The translations under genes were made by a program, and so were the position numbers. A DNA stretch of 64,000 nt, taken from contig DUVS01000027.1 of NCBI GenBank assembly GCA_012840925.1, positions 49,866 to 113,865 on the forward strand. Direction: 5' to 3'. This DNA comes from Bacillota bacterium. Its GTDB lineage: Bacteria > Bacillota > Limnochordia > Darwinibacteriales > DTU012. How positions within the stretch are numbered: the stretch's first letter is position 1; every line of letters begins with the position of its first letter. The notes beneath the pieces were generated by a model, which saw only the letters and a list, made by a program, of their open reading frames with translations, was not told the origin of the DNA and searched no databases. Below, piece by piece: positions 51,943 through 60,373 of the stretch.

Positions 51943-52707
51943 TTAGTCAACCAGGAACACCACCGCATAATGGGCAAAAAAGTCATAATTCCTGATGGCT
52001 GCAATAATAAGGTCAGCCGTTTCCTGGTCAATGACAACGCCAGTTTTTGGCTGCCCTTTTACTGCTTGAGCCTTAACGACCAACGGCGCAGAATATGTAA
52101 GTTTGCCGGGAATTGATACTCGTTTCATCAATTCCTCAGATAACTGGGTTCCGTAACAGATAACCCCCGTATTTTGAACATAATCATAGGGGGCTGCAAC
52201 TCCACCGTAGATCATCTCACCGGATTCAGACCAGATGCGGGGACTCATCCCTCTCTCAAGCCCTAGGCCACGGGCGTCTATAACCAACCCTGTATAGACT
52301 TCTTCATTGACGATCAAACTTGCCAACTCTGAGCTCCGTCCAGGGTCAAAGCGGTCCAGCCTTGCAAAAGAAAGAGAGCTCTGATCGAAATCTGTCTCAC
52401 CGGTAATAACCACTTCAGCCCGGGTATATCCTTCTGGAGCCTCAAAGACAACATTCATCTCAGTAATACCATCAAAGGCCAATCCTCTATACAACCGGGC
52501 CAAGTTCAGAAACGAACCTTGCTCGTTAATTGTATATATTGAAAGGATTGGTGGTGTTTTGTCTATCCTATTGGGAAAACTCAATTTCAGTTCATATACC
52601 GCGTCGCTTTCCAGTAGGAACCGCAAAGCGGGCGCAGCCATTATCTGGCCTGCAACAAACAGCAAAATCACACAACAGATGACCCCAACCCGACTCATCT
52701 TCGACAC
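51943..52707 (-). CDS. Exported protein of LPP20/FlgT-like type
   Basis: This 254-residue protein has a signal peptide (MSRVGVICCVILLFVAGQIM, cleavage near AAPA). The C-terminal half has the pattern seen in exported LPP20/FlgT-like proteins of diderms: YTGLVIDARGLGLERGMSPR, GVICYGTQLSEELMKRV, APLVVKAQAVKGQ and DQETADLIIAAIRN. Function is unknown; relatives associate with the envelope or flagellum. GTG 52707 has GAGGTGATAATT upstream and gives a short basic n-region. It is 95 bp past the TolC-family gene and may be the last gene of the secretion operon. Confidence 0.68.
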   Translation of the reverse strand: MSKMSRVGVICCVILLFVAGQIMAAPALRFLLESDAVYELKLSFPNRIDKTPPILSIYTINEQGSFLNLARLYRGLAFDGITEMNVVFEAPEGYTRAEVVITGETDFDQSSLSFARLDRFDPGRSSELASLIVNEEVYTGLVIDARGLGLERGMSPRIWSESGEMIYGGVAAPYDYVQNTGVICYGTQLSEELMKRVSIPGKLTYSAPLVVKAQAVKGQPKTGVVIDQETADLIIAAIRNYDFFAHYAVVFLVD

Positions 52708-52802
52708 AATTATCACCTCGGTAACTGTTCTAGCAATTCCCAAACAGCCTCCAAAACAACCTCAGTTGAACCTTTCTGCATTTGCCATTCTTTTCCTGCT
52801 GA

Positions 52803-54110
52803 TCATCCGTCAGAATTCTGACTCCGTCCTGAAAGCCGAAGCTGCACTTGGGCAAGTTGATACTCGTATTGAGCATCAACCAGCTCTAGATATGCGTTTG
52901 CTTCTTGTTCACAAACCTTCAGAAATTCCAAAAGAGAGAGCAATCCCATGGCATATTGTTCTTCAGCGATCTCTTTCTGACGGAAGGCCAAGTCCCGGGT
53001 TGTGATGGCTGTTTTGAGATTACTTTTTACTGCGTGCAGTTGTACTTGTCGATATATATGTTCGCATTCAATCTCTGATTTTGCCCGTTCCACTTCGAAC
53101 TCGGCTTCGGTTAGTTTTGCATTAGCAGCTGCAATCTGATTAGATCGATACACTTGATCGAACATGGGAACCCGAATTGAGCACTCCACCGACCAAGTGC
53201 GGTCCGAGTGTACGCCCAACTTTAGTTCACCCTGTACACCGAATGCAGCTTCAGCTGCTTGCATTTGTGTCATAGCCAGATCGTAGTTCAGCTCAGCTAA
53301 AGTAATAGTTGGTGCCTGCTGCCAGTCTAGCACAGCTTCCAATATACCGGGATCAAACAGTGTTGGATCATGAACAAATTCGGCCCCTGGCGGAATTCCA
53401 AATACCTTTACCGCCAGCATTTTCTCTGCCTCCAGTTGTCCTAGAAGCTTTTCCATGGCATTGATCTGCTGTTCATACTGCAGCTGAGCAAAGGCCAAAT
53501 CAAGTTCATGAACTGCTCCTGCGCGATGGGCAGCTGCCATGATTCCCTGATGTGAACCGAGCCAATCAATCACAGCCTGGTAAATTTTGACAGCTTCCTG
53601 AAGCCGCCAGATATTCAGGAAACACTGTACAGCCGCTAGAACAACCTCTTCCTTGATCATCTGATGGACAATTTTTGCTCCTGCATATGAATGCTCGCAG
53701 CTCTTGATCTCTTGATAATGCGGTAACAAACTGGCGGGCTTGAACAAAGGAAGCGCCAACTGAAACTGGACAGTTTTTCCTTTCAAATCAGCATCCAAAC
53801 GATAAGCAGCTCCAAAGCGGCTGCAGCCTTCTATGCCGATCCGGGCTGCCCTACTGTCTAGAACCGATTGCCAAGGCTGAACATGGTAATACCCAAGATC
53901 TATGTTTAGTTCCAGTTCAGGCCGGCTTTTGGCAGCAACCAGCCTCGCCTCTGCCTCTCTGACACTGAATTCGTGACTGATCACCTCAAGATGAGATGCC
54001 AATGCCGTTTCCAGAAATTGAACCAGAGTAACGGGCTCTTTTGCTGTCGCCAGACCCGAAGCCATGAACATGGTTGCGATCACTCCACAGAGCCAAATTC
54101 TAAAAAACAC
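52803..54110 (-). CDS. TolC-family outer-membrane protein with barrel strands
   Basis: This 435-residue exported protein of the outer-membrane efflux family has a signal peptide (IWLCGVIATMFMASGLATAK) and two TolC repeats. Each repeat has long helices (FLETALASHLEVISHEFSVR; AVQCFLNIWRLQEAVKIYQA) enclosing beta segments (ELELNIDLGYYHVQPW; TVQFQLALPLF; GELKLGVHSDRTWSVECSIR). It would form a trimeric channel through the outer membrane for the type I secretion system. GTG 54110 overlaps the stop of the preceding TolC-like gene by one base, with GGAGGGAGAATCCTA as ribosome site. It is strong evidence for an outer membrane. Confidence 0.87.
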   Translation of the reverse strand: MFFRIWLCGVIATMFMASGLATAKEPVTLVQFLETALASHLEVISHEFSVREAEARLVAAKSRPELELNIDLGYYHVQPWQSVLDSRAARIGIEGCSRFGAAYRLDADLKGKTVQFQLALPLFKPASLLPHYQEIKSCEHSYAGAKIVHQMIKEEVVLAAVQCFLNIWRLQEAVKIYQAVIDWLGSHQGIMAAAHRAGAVHELDLAFAQLQYEQQINAMEKLLGQLEAEKMLAVKVFGIPPGAEFVHDPTLFDPGILEAVLDWQQAPTITLAELNYDLAMTQMQAAEAAFGVQGELKLGVHSDRTWSVECSIRVPMFDQVYRSNQIAAANAKLTEAEFEVERAKSEIECEHIYRQVQLHAVKSNLKTAITTRDLAFRQKEIAEEQYAMGLLSLLEFLKVCEQEANAYLELVDAQYEYQLAQVQLRLSGRSQNSDG

Positions 54111-55168
54111 TAGGATTCTCCCTCCAAGCCTAATCCTATCAAATTGGCGAACCTGGCTTTTGCTACGTTATAGGCAAACAAAGAACTGATTAGTTCCGTC
54201 TTCGTCCTGTTTTGTTCAATCTCTGCCTCCATCACCGCCAATGGTAATTCTAATCCTTCTTGATGTCGCAGTGTTACTGTCTCAAGATATGCTTTGGCAA
54301 GATCAGCCTGCTGCAACAGTTCGCGGTACTTGGCCTCCAGCTCTTCAATCTGGTGCTGTAATTCCAGTGCTTGTAGATACAATTGATCGATTCTTGTCCG
54401 GTAAATAAGGCTTTTTTTCTCATACTTCAACCGGTTCAACTCACAAATTATGTCTGGTGTGTAGTCAGGATGGGAAAGCTTGTGCTGCAAGTAAGCCAAT
54501 TCCAATTCTGATGCCAGAAATCTTAACTCGGGATTATTCTCGACCAACAGCTCCATAAGGTCTGCTTCCAAATCTAACTCGGCAAACTCAAAATCATACT
54601 CAGCAATGGCAAAACTGTGATCGTAAGATAAATCCATCAATCTCAGCAGTTTCATCCTGGCCAGCTCTTTTTCCTTTTCAAGTTTCTGGAGCTGATGGTC
54701 GATTTCGGTGGCTGCAAGCAACATACGATCCAAATCCTGCTGGGTTGCCAGCCCTTCTTCATACTGGGCAGCTGTTAGCTCCAGCTGTGTTTGGATGTAG
54801 TCCTTAGTCTGCACTGCCAGCTGCGTTTGCTGTTCGTTCTTGATCAGAAGATAATATGCCTCTTCTGCCTGCAGCAGGAGTTCGTGTTTCAGAGTTTCCA
54901 CTGCTTGCATGGCCACGGCTACTTCCATCTCTGCAAACTTGACCGCTACTGGATCAGCGTGGCGCAGCTGGTCTGCTTTAGCCATCCTGAGATTTAGCTT
55001 AGCGATTTCCACGTCCAGCATCGCTGCTGTGAGATCCCGATTGTGGTTTAAAACCCGGTTTTGGATAGACGCAAGGCTTGCATATTCCACCCCAGCCTGT
55101 ACAACTGCCAGCCCAGCACTACCCAATAACAGTAGTAAACTTAAAACAATAATCTTGCCAGTTCTAAT
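54110..55168 (-). CDS. TolC-like helical tunnel protein lacking barrel strands, probable ATT start
   Basis: This protein of about 352 residues has the TolC-family helices and the typical C-terminal part (EGLELPLAVMEAEIEQNRTK, YNVAKARFANLIG). Where barrel strands should lie there are only short links (AKADQLRHADPVA in repeat 1; LSHPDYTPDIICEL in repeat 2). The first classical start, TTG 55126, cuts the signal peptide in half and has no ribosome site. The in-frame ATT at 55168 follows AAAGGGGGGAGTCCCAG and gives a complete signal peptide (RTGKIIVLSLLLLLGSAGLA). It probably builds a helical duct with the full TolC protein encoded next. Confidence 0.75.
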   Translation of the reverse strand: MRTGKIIVLSLLLLLGSAGLAVVQAGVEYASLASIQNRVLNHNRDLTAAMLDVEIAKLNLRMAKADQLRHADPVAVKFAEMEVAVAMQAVETLKHELLLQAEEAYYLLIKNEQQTQLAVQTKDYIQTQLELTAAQYEEGLATQQDLDRMLLAATEIDHQLQKLEKEKELARMKLLRLMDLSYDHSFAIAEYDFEFAELDLEADLMELLVENNPELRFLASELELAYLQHKLSHPDYTPDIICELNRLKYEKKSLIYRTRIDQLYLQALELQHQIEELEAKYRELLQQADLAKAYLETVTLRHQEGLELPLAVMEAEIEQNRTKTELISSLFAYNVAKARFANLIGLGLEGES

Positions 55169-55203
55169 CTGGGACTCCCCCCTTTGTAGTTTAATTTAGT
55201 CAA

Positions 55204-56424
55204 TCAATTGAGGAAACCTAGTCTCTGCAGCAGCCAGTAGATGATTTTCTCGCGCTTGATGGCTATCCGCGATTGGCAAACCATTCCCGGCTTGAGCTCT
55301 ACCTCATTGCTATAGTGGTCCTTTAGAGTTGTCTGTTCCACACTGCCAAAAACACGGTAAACCAAACTCCCATCACTAGCCTGTAAAGCATCCCCGGCGA
55401 TCCCTGTGATTCGACCCTTCACTGTTCCGAACTGATGGCGGGGTAATGCTTCGAAGCGGTAGACTATGGCTTGCCCTGCTTCAATCAAAGCGATATCTTG
55501 ATTGCGGACGCTGATCTCCACACAAAACTGGTATTTCTGATCAGGAATGATTCTGGCCACTTCATATCCGGAAGGTAGATACTCCCCGGCATTGATCTGG
55601 CTGTAGACTTGAATTGTACCAGTGATGGGGGCACAGACCTGACTGAGCAGCTTAGTGTTTTTTAATTCTGTTAGCTGATCTTTGATGCTTTTGATGCGGT
55701 CCATTTTTGCGGCGACTTCTTGATCAACCGCAACGATTGATCCATGTAGATAGTTATTGACTTTCAATTCAGCAGCTGCCTGTTCCAGTTCAAGCCGTAA
55801 TAACTCGTGTTCAGGCAGAGTATTAGTCCGCTTGTGTTTTGTAACGCTTGCTTCTGCCTGTTGATATGCTAAAACCAGCTGATCGTATTGGGTTTTGAAG
55901 GATAGAAAGCGATGGTAAATAGCTTTGTGGTAGTCTGGTCGATCCGGATGACATTGATTACATAGTTGGCTAAGCCAAGCTGGGTCATCGTATTCCGATC
56001 CACCCTGGTCCCACGCTTCAGCGATCCTGATCATCCAGCACCGCAACTGCTCCAATCCGGAGAGCTGTTCCTCAAGCTCCACCAATTCAGCGGCAAGGCT
56101 GTCAAGTTTGTAGTCGATCACCTCGGTATCAATCTCAAGCAGCAGATCACCTTGATTGACCGGATTGCCTTCCTTCATGTTTACTGTCTTGACCTTTCCA
56201 CCAATCATGTTGCGAATTGTGCTCATATTGGACTGAGGCCTGAGTACCCCAGTTGCTTTGACTACAACGTCAATTTCGCCAAACCATGCCCAGAGAAAGG
56301 CCGTACAGATGATCAGCAGAAGCAGCCAGACCAAAACAGCCGTATACCAAGGTGGCTTTTTCTCTCTTCCATGAAAGCCCCGCTCACTGGAATCCCAATC
56401 AACGAATGCTGCACACCTCCCCAT
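55204..56424 (-). CDS. HlyD-type membrane fusion protein
   Basis: This periplasmic adaptor of about 406 residues for type I secretion has one N-terminal membrane span (VLVWLLLLIICTAFLWAWFG), then the first lipoyl half (ATGVLRPQSNMSTIRNMIGG, MKEGNPVNQGDLLLEIDTE). A helical hairpin of about 150 residues follows, then the second lipoyl half (APITGTIQVYSQINAGEYL) and the barrel domain. It bridges the ABC exporter to the TolC partner. The start is unclear. ATG 56424 overlaps the ABC gene by 26 bp and lacks a ribosome site, while a good GGGGAGGTG sits just inside the frame without a start codon behind it. Confidence 0.85.
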   Translation of the reverse strand: MGRCAAFVDWDSSERGFHGREKKPPWYTAVLVWLLLLIICTAFLWAWFGEIDVVVKATGVLRPQSNMSTIRNMIGGKVKTVNMKEGNPVNQGDLLLEIDTEVIDYKLDSLAAELVELEEQLSGLEQLRCWMIRIAEAWDQGGSEYDDPAWLSQLCNQCHPDRPDYHKAIYHRFLSFKTQYDQLVLAYQQAEASVTKHKRTNTLPEHELLRLELEQAAAELKVNNYLHGSIVAVDQEVAAKMDRIKSIKDQLTELKNTKLLSQVCAPITGTIQVYSQINAGEYLPSGYEVARIIPDQKYQFCVEISVRNQDIALIEAGQAIVYRFEALPRHQFGTVKGRITGIAGDALQASDGSLVYRVFGSVEQTTLKDHYSNEVELKPGMVCQSRIAIKREKIIYWLLQRLGFLN

Positions 56425-58570
56425 AACAGTTTTGTGCCTGCCATAAGCGATAGTATTGGCCGCGGCAGCCCAGCAATTGGGTATGAGACCCGATTTCGAC
56501 AACCTGGCCATCAACCAGTACAACAATTCTATCGCAGTCGGTTACTGTGCTTAGACGGTGAGCAACTGTAATCATGGTCATGCTGCTGCTGATCCGGTAA
56601 ACAGCTTCTTGAATCCTTTGCTCGATGATGGAGTCGAGATGGCTTGTAGCTTCATCCAAGATCAGGATATCCGGCTTCTTAATCAAGGCCCGCAGCAGTG
56701 CGATTTGCTGTTTCTGCCCTCCAGACAGGTTAGCACCCCGTTCCCCTATCCTGGTCATAAAGCGTTCAGGCAGTTGATTCACCATGGCCGCAATACCTAG
56801 CTCCTCTGCCAATACCATGATCTGCTCCATCTCAAACTCATCCAAGCCCAGAGTGATGTTATCCAGCAGCGTGCCGCTGACAATAGGACAGTCTTGGGCG
56901 ACATAGCCGATTCGGGAGCGAAGAACGTGTAAGTTAATGTCCTCGATCCGAAACCGATCGAACCAAATCTGGCCTTGGCTCGGTTGGTAAAACCCAAGAA
57001 TCAGCTTGGCAATGGTTGTCTTGCCGGATCCACTGGGACCGACAATAGCCACTTTTTCCCCAGGGGCAATGGAAAAGCATACATCCTGTAGCACAAGCTG
57101 ACGCGTTCCATAACGAAAACTGACATTCTCAAATCGAATCTCCCCTGTTAGCCGCGGTAGTGAAACCTTATGCACACTGTACAGTACTTCCGGTTCCAGT
57201 TCCAAAGTCTCCCACAACCGTTCGGCTGCAACCTGAGCTTCCTTCAGCACAGGCTGCAGGCCCGCCAGGTTAGTTATCGGCGTCAGGAAATAGCTTAACA
57301 GAGCGTGAAAGGTCAAAAGCTGGCCAACAGTGATGGAACCTCTGAGAATTTCAACCCCGCCAATCCAAAGAATCAGCAATTGTGCAACCAAAGTGAGCCC
57401 AGTATGCACTGAACTTTGCACATTCCGCAAGTGGGCGTTTTTGAATGCAGTTGTCAACGTTTTTAAAAACTTCGATTCAGTCTGCTGCCGGATTTCGGCC
57501 TCTGCAGTATAGGCCTTAATCAAGCCGATCCCGCTAATAGACTCCACTAAAGCAGCTTCCAGCTTTGCAGCCTGCTCCATGTGCTGACGCTGTAAACTCT
57601 GATAAGGCCTGTTGAATAGGCCAACAAGCAGTAACAGCAAAGGGATCAACAACACAGTAACCATGAACAGCGTTTTGTTCTGCAGAAACAAAACAATACC
57701 GACAACCAGAACCATGACTGTATCAAGCATGACCGATACAGCAGCATGGGATAAGGCATTGCGAAGCTTACTAGTATCAGAAACCCGAGCCAGGATCTCA
57801 CCGACTTGATAGCTGTCGAAAAAGGAAACTGGCAGCTCCAAAACATGCTGGTAAAACTTAAGCATCAGTTTTGTTTCCAGCTGAGTGCTGACATAGATTA
57901 AAAGCTGGTTGCGAAGTCCTCCCAAAACGACTCGCAAGACCGACAACAGTCCAAAACCAATGGACAATACATGCAAAGTCCGCTCCATCCCATCCACCAG
58001 CACATTGTCAACCAATGCTTTCAAGTAAAACGCGCCTAAAATGCCAAAAAGGGTATGTAACAGGGATGCAATGAAAATTTGCACCCAAACACTTTGGTAT
58101 GGCTTAAGTAGAGGATACAAACGGCTGAATAAGCTGTCGGTCTCATCATGGCGCTTAAACTGTTCAGCTGGTATAAGTAGAATCAGCACTCCTGACCAGA
58201 TCTTGACAAACTGCTCTATGGAGTAGTAGGCAATCCCATCAGCAGGATCAGCGATGAGCAGTCTACCTCGATCTATGTTATGGATTACCAGATAATGATG
58301 GAGTTGATCCTTGATTACATGAGCAATACACGGCAGAATCAGCTCATTGGTCAGATGCTGCTTTGACGCCTTGACCCCTTTGGCTTTGAAACCAAGTTTC
58401 TCAGCTGCGGTTACGATCCCAAAAGCACTGGTTCCCCATTGATCCGTCCCGGTCAGCTGCCTGATTCGTGCCAACGGTAACTTCAGTCCGTAATGTTTTG
58501 CCACAGTGGCAAGGCAAGCAGCACCGCAATCTGTGGGGCTTTGTTGTTTGATACAGGCAAACCGCTTCAT
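56399..58570 (-). CDS. Peptidase-containing ABC exporter (C39, bacteriocin/T1SS type)
   Basis: This 723-residue exporter cleaves double-glycine leaders and exports the product. Residues 1-130 are a C39 peptidase: QQSPTDCGAACLATVAKHYG with the catalytic Cys, HHYLVIHN with the His and IADPADG with the Asp. Six membrane spans follow (about 160-440), then the ATPase with Walker A VAIVGPSGSGKTTIAKLIL, signature LSGGQKQQIALLRAL, Walker B ILILDEATSHLDS and H-loop VAHRLSTV. The start is ATG 58570, ribosome site weak. It heads the operon with HlyD and two TolC-family proteins. No GG-leader substrate gene was found nearby. Confidence 0.95.
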   Translation of the reverse strand: MKRFACIKQQSPTDCGAACLATVAKHYGLKLPLARIRQLTGTDQWGTSAFGIVTAAEKLGFKAKGVKASKQHLTNELILPCIAHVIKDQLHHYLVIHNIDRGRLLIADPADGIAYYSIEQFVKIWSGVLILLIPAEQFKRHDETDSLFSRLYPLLKPYQSVWVQIFIASLLHTLFGILGAFYLKALVDNVLVDGMERTLHVLSIGFGLLSVLRVVLGGLRNQLLIYVSTQLETKLMLKFYQHVLELPVSFFDSYQVGEILARVSDTSKLRNALSHAAVSVMLDTVMVLVVGIVLFLQNKTLFMVTVLLIPLLLLLVGLFNRPYQSLQRQHMEQAAKLEAALVESISGIGLIKAYTAEAEIRQQTESKFLKTLTTAFKNAHLRNVQSSVHTGLTLVAQLLILWIGGVEILRGSITVGQLLTFHALLSYFLTPITNLAGLQPVLKEAQVAAERLWETLELEPEVLYSVHKVSLPRLTGEIRFENVSFRYGTRQLVLQDVCFSIAPGEKVAIVGPSGSGKTTIAKLILGFYQPSQGQIWFDRFRIEDINLHVLRSRIGYVAQDCPIVSGTLLDNITLGLDEFEMEQIMVLAEELGIAAMVNQLPERFMTRIGERGANLSGGQKQQIALLRALIKKPDILILDEATSHLDSIIEQRIQEAVYRISSSMTMITVAHRLSTVTDCDRIVVLVDGQVVEIGSHTQLLGCRGQYYRLWQAQNCYGEVCSIR

Positions 58571-58633
58571 GACTTGACTACATACCCCCTAATTTCTCCC
58601 GTTTCCCAATATTCTGATATTTAAGCTGAAACA

Positions 58634-58659
58634 GAAGCCTTTCACCCAAGAAAGGCTTC
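58634..58659 (-). terminator. Terminator upstream of the secretion operon
   Basis: This is a perfect 10-bp stem GAAGCCTTTC/GAAAGGCTTC with a 6-nt loop, followed on the minus strand by TGTTTCAGC. It ends the transcript of the exported protein gene at 58672. Confidence 0.65.
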
Positions 58660-58671
58660 CAGACTAGTCAA

Positions 58672-59478
58672 CTATTCCAGAAATTCGTAGACATGAAACC
58701 TTAAACGTTCACCACTGCCGGCCCAGTAAGCGAGGACGCGATGGGGAGCAGTTTTCTCCAATACCACGTGAAACCGGGTTGGGAAGAAAAACCTTAGAAT
58801 GCCATCATAGCCAATGGAAAAGACTGTAATCTGCTCCGGATTCTCCAGCATACTCTTAACCTGTGGTGCCATGTTTTTCTGCTCAGCCAGGGCCTGTACC
58901 TGCTTCTCAGTCAGAACCCTCGCATCAAGCTTGTATCTCCCTGGAGCATTTAAATCAAGCATCAGTCCATGAAAATCGGTCCTGCCCTGATTCAACAATG
59001 CTTGGAGATGCAGCCCCAAAACCTCGATCTCAGTAGCCTGTTCCTGCAAATATACTTCCCGCGTATCCTGCAGTTTTCCCTCCAGGTAGAAGACAAGCAC
59101 ATACTTCCCTTCTACTGTGTCATAAGCCGCGACGCGGTGATCAAACCCTACCCTGGCTGCATCTTCACTGTTAAGAACCACCATCTCACTGTTGAGCAGG
59201 CGCAGATTTCCATCATACCTCGACTCCATAGTGTACCCGGGTCCATCGGTACTTGCCCGCAGCTGCCTTGTATCGGCGTCAATGCGGAACTCGGCCTGAT
59301 AAACGTATTCTTCTACACCGCCCGGTGTAACAATCGCCACCCGGTATAACTGTCTCTGCGGCAAAAACCCAATTACTGCATCTGTTAATTGATCTGCCCC
59401 TTGCACCGGCTGCCAGCTTACCAGCAGCACTGCGAGCAGCAAAAACACAACTGTGAATCTCTTGTTAATCAGGATCAT
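58672..59478 (-). CDS. Exported protein of unknown function (possible DUF3108-like)
   Basis: This 268-residue protein has a signal peptide (FTVVFLLLAVLLVSWQPVQG). The mature part is a string of beta strands (YVYQAEFRIDADTRQLRAST, MESRYDGNLRLLNSEMVVLN, KYVLVFYLEGKLQDTREVYL) ending FHVVLEKTAPHRVLAYWAGS. This resembles the DUF3108 or lipoprotein-carrier type of periplasmic fold, without a motif that settles it. The start is ATG 59478 with GAGTGGGGG directly upstream. It lies alone between the secretion operon and the glyoxalase gene, and is separated from the exporter by a hairpin. Function is unknown. Confidence 0.7.
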   Translation of the reverse strand: MILINKRFTVVFLLLAVLLVSWQPVQGADQLTDAVIGFLPQRQLYRVAIVTPGGVEEYVYQAEFRIDADTRQLRASTDGPGYTMESRYDGNLRLLNSEMVVLNSEDAARVGFDHRVAAYDTVEGKYVLVFYLEGKLQDTREVYLQEQATEIEVLGLHLQALLNQGRTDFHGLMLDLNAPGRYKLDARVLTEKQVQALAEQKNMAPQVKSMLENPEQITVFSIGYDGILRFFFPTRFHVVLEKTAPHRVLAYWAGSGERLRFHVYEFLE

Positions 59479-59639
59479 CCCCCACTCTGAAATCTGGTGT
59501 CAATTGAATGATACGCAATAACCAACCGGACAGCCTGGTCTACATTATACCATATTTTTATTTTTCTGTAAATTGCCATTTTATCCCCATGGTCGAGCCT
59601 TGCTTGATCCAGTTACAAGGCACGCCCTGGGGAGTTGCT

Positions 59640-60021
59640 CTATTTTCGCTCAAGCAGCTCTACTTCATAGTTGTCCGGGTCAGTGATAAATGCCATCTTC
59701 TTCGCTTCCGGAATCACCTGGCGCCAATTCTCCGGCCAAATCTCGATACCTTTCTGTTCCAGCTGATCACAAAAGGCATAAAGATCGGGAACGCCAATGG
59801 CAAAATGAAGTAAATCTTCCGGCACACTCAGCTTGTAGTCCGGTGAATAGGTTAGTTCCAGCGTATGCTCGTTGCCGGGTAACTCTAAATGACAGATCTG
59901 ATTACCTGCAGGTGATCGGTCTGTGCGGCTTTTAATCCTAAACCCTAAGTTTTCGCAATACCATTTGATCGACCGTTCCAAATCACTGACCCTAACTCGT
60001 GTATGCAAAAAATATATACAT
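59640..60021 (-). CDS. Glyoxalase I-family protein with apparent +1 frameshift near its start
   Basis: This is a small vicinal-oxygen-chelate protein similar to lactoylglutathione lyase. FLHTRVRVSDLERSIKWYCE carries the first metal His, HLELPGNEHTLELTY the Glu, LHFAIGVPDLYAFCDQL the second His and MAFITDPDNYEVELLER the second Glu. A perfect ribosome site (GGGAGGAGATATT) precedes ATG 60021, but that ATG is out of frame by one base. A run of six T (60007-60012, minus strand) lies between. With five T the protein would be 126 residues and start MYIFLHTRVRVSD, like normal family members. In-frame starts further upstream lack signals. This may be sequencing error, phase variation or inactivation. 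Confidence 0.75.
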
Positions 60022-60220
60022 AATATCTCCTCCCATCCACTTGTCGTACAAATACTTTTTCTATCCCTAACCACCATTTCCTCTTTCCAGAAGACCATCT
60101 GACCTATCCTGGCGCCAATTACCAGGCAGAATCACACACCTGCCTCAATGCCTTCCCTTGTCCCGGCCTGATCCACTCTTGCTTTCGCACCATGATTTTG
60201 ATACAATGCAAGCAATAAAG

Positions 60221-60321
60221 TGGTAGAGTAGATGGCATGCGTTTTAGTGCTTAGGGATGGGACGTTGCCCTAAGACGAAATGCTCTTGCAGCTGCGGTAT
60301 GTCCATCGCGTCCGCTGTCAC
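60221..60321 (+). promoter_or_regulatory. THF riboswitch aptamer upstream of folT
   Basis: The sequence follows the tetrahydrofolate riboswitch consensus. AGTAGATGG opens the junction, GCGTTTTAGTG follows, then a P3 stem CTTAGGGATGGGACGTTGCC-type hairpin with the conserved ATGGGA loop, then ACGAAATGCTCTTGCAGCTG and GCGGTATGTCCATCGCGTCC. P1 can form between 60221-60226 and 60315-60320. Reduced folate binding is expected to turn off the folate-uptake gene 53 bp downstream. Assignment is by eye against the known consensus. Confidence 0.85.
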
Positions 60322-60361
60322 CAAAGAGCCGCTTCTCTTTGGTACAGTCTACCAAAGAGAA
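60320..60361 (+). promoter_or_regulatory. Expression platform with duplicated ACCAAAGAG and one complement
   Basis: The 9-mer ACCAAAGAG occurs twice (60320-60328 and 60351-60359) with its complement CTCTTTGGT once between (60335-60343). The complement can pair with either copy. The downstream pairing (11 bp) runs into the AAAGGAG ribosome site of folT; the upstream copy begins at the last bases of the aptamer P1 stem. This is a ready-made two-state translational switch. Confidence 0.7.
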
Positions 60362-60373
60362 AGGAGTTTTTCA

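Noticed and set aside
60257..60373. In-frame N-terminal extension of folT (starting MGRCPKTK)
   Set aside because: It lies within the THF riboswitch and its switch hairpins, has no ribosome site, and FolT homologs start near GTG 60374.
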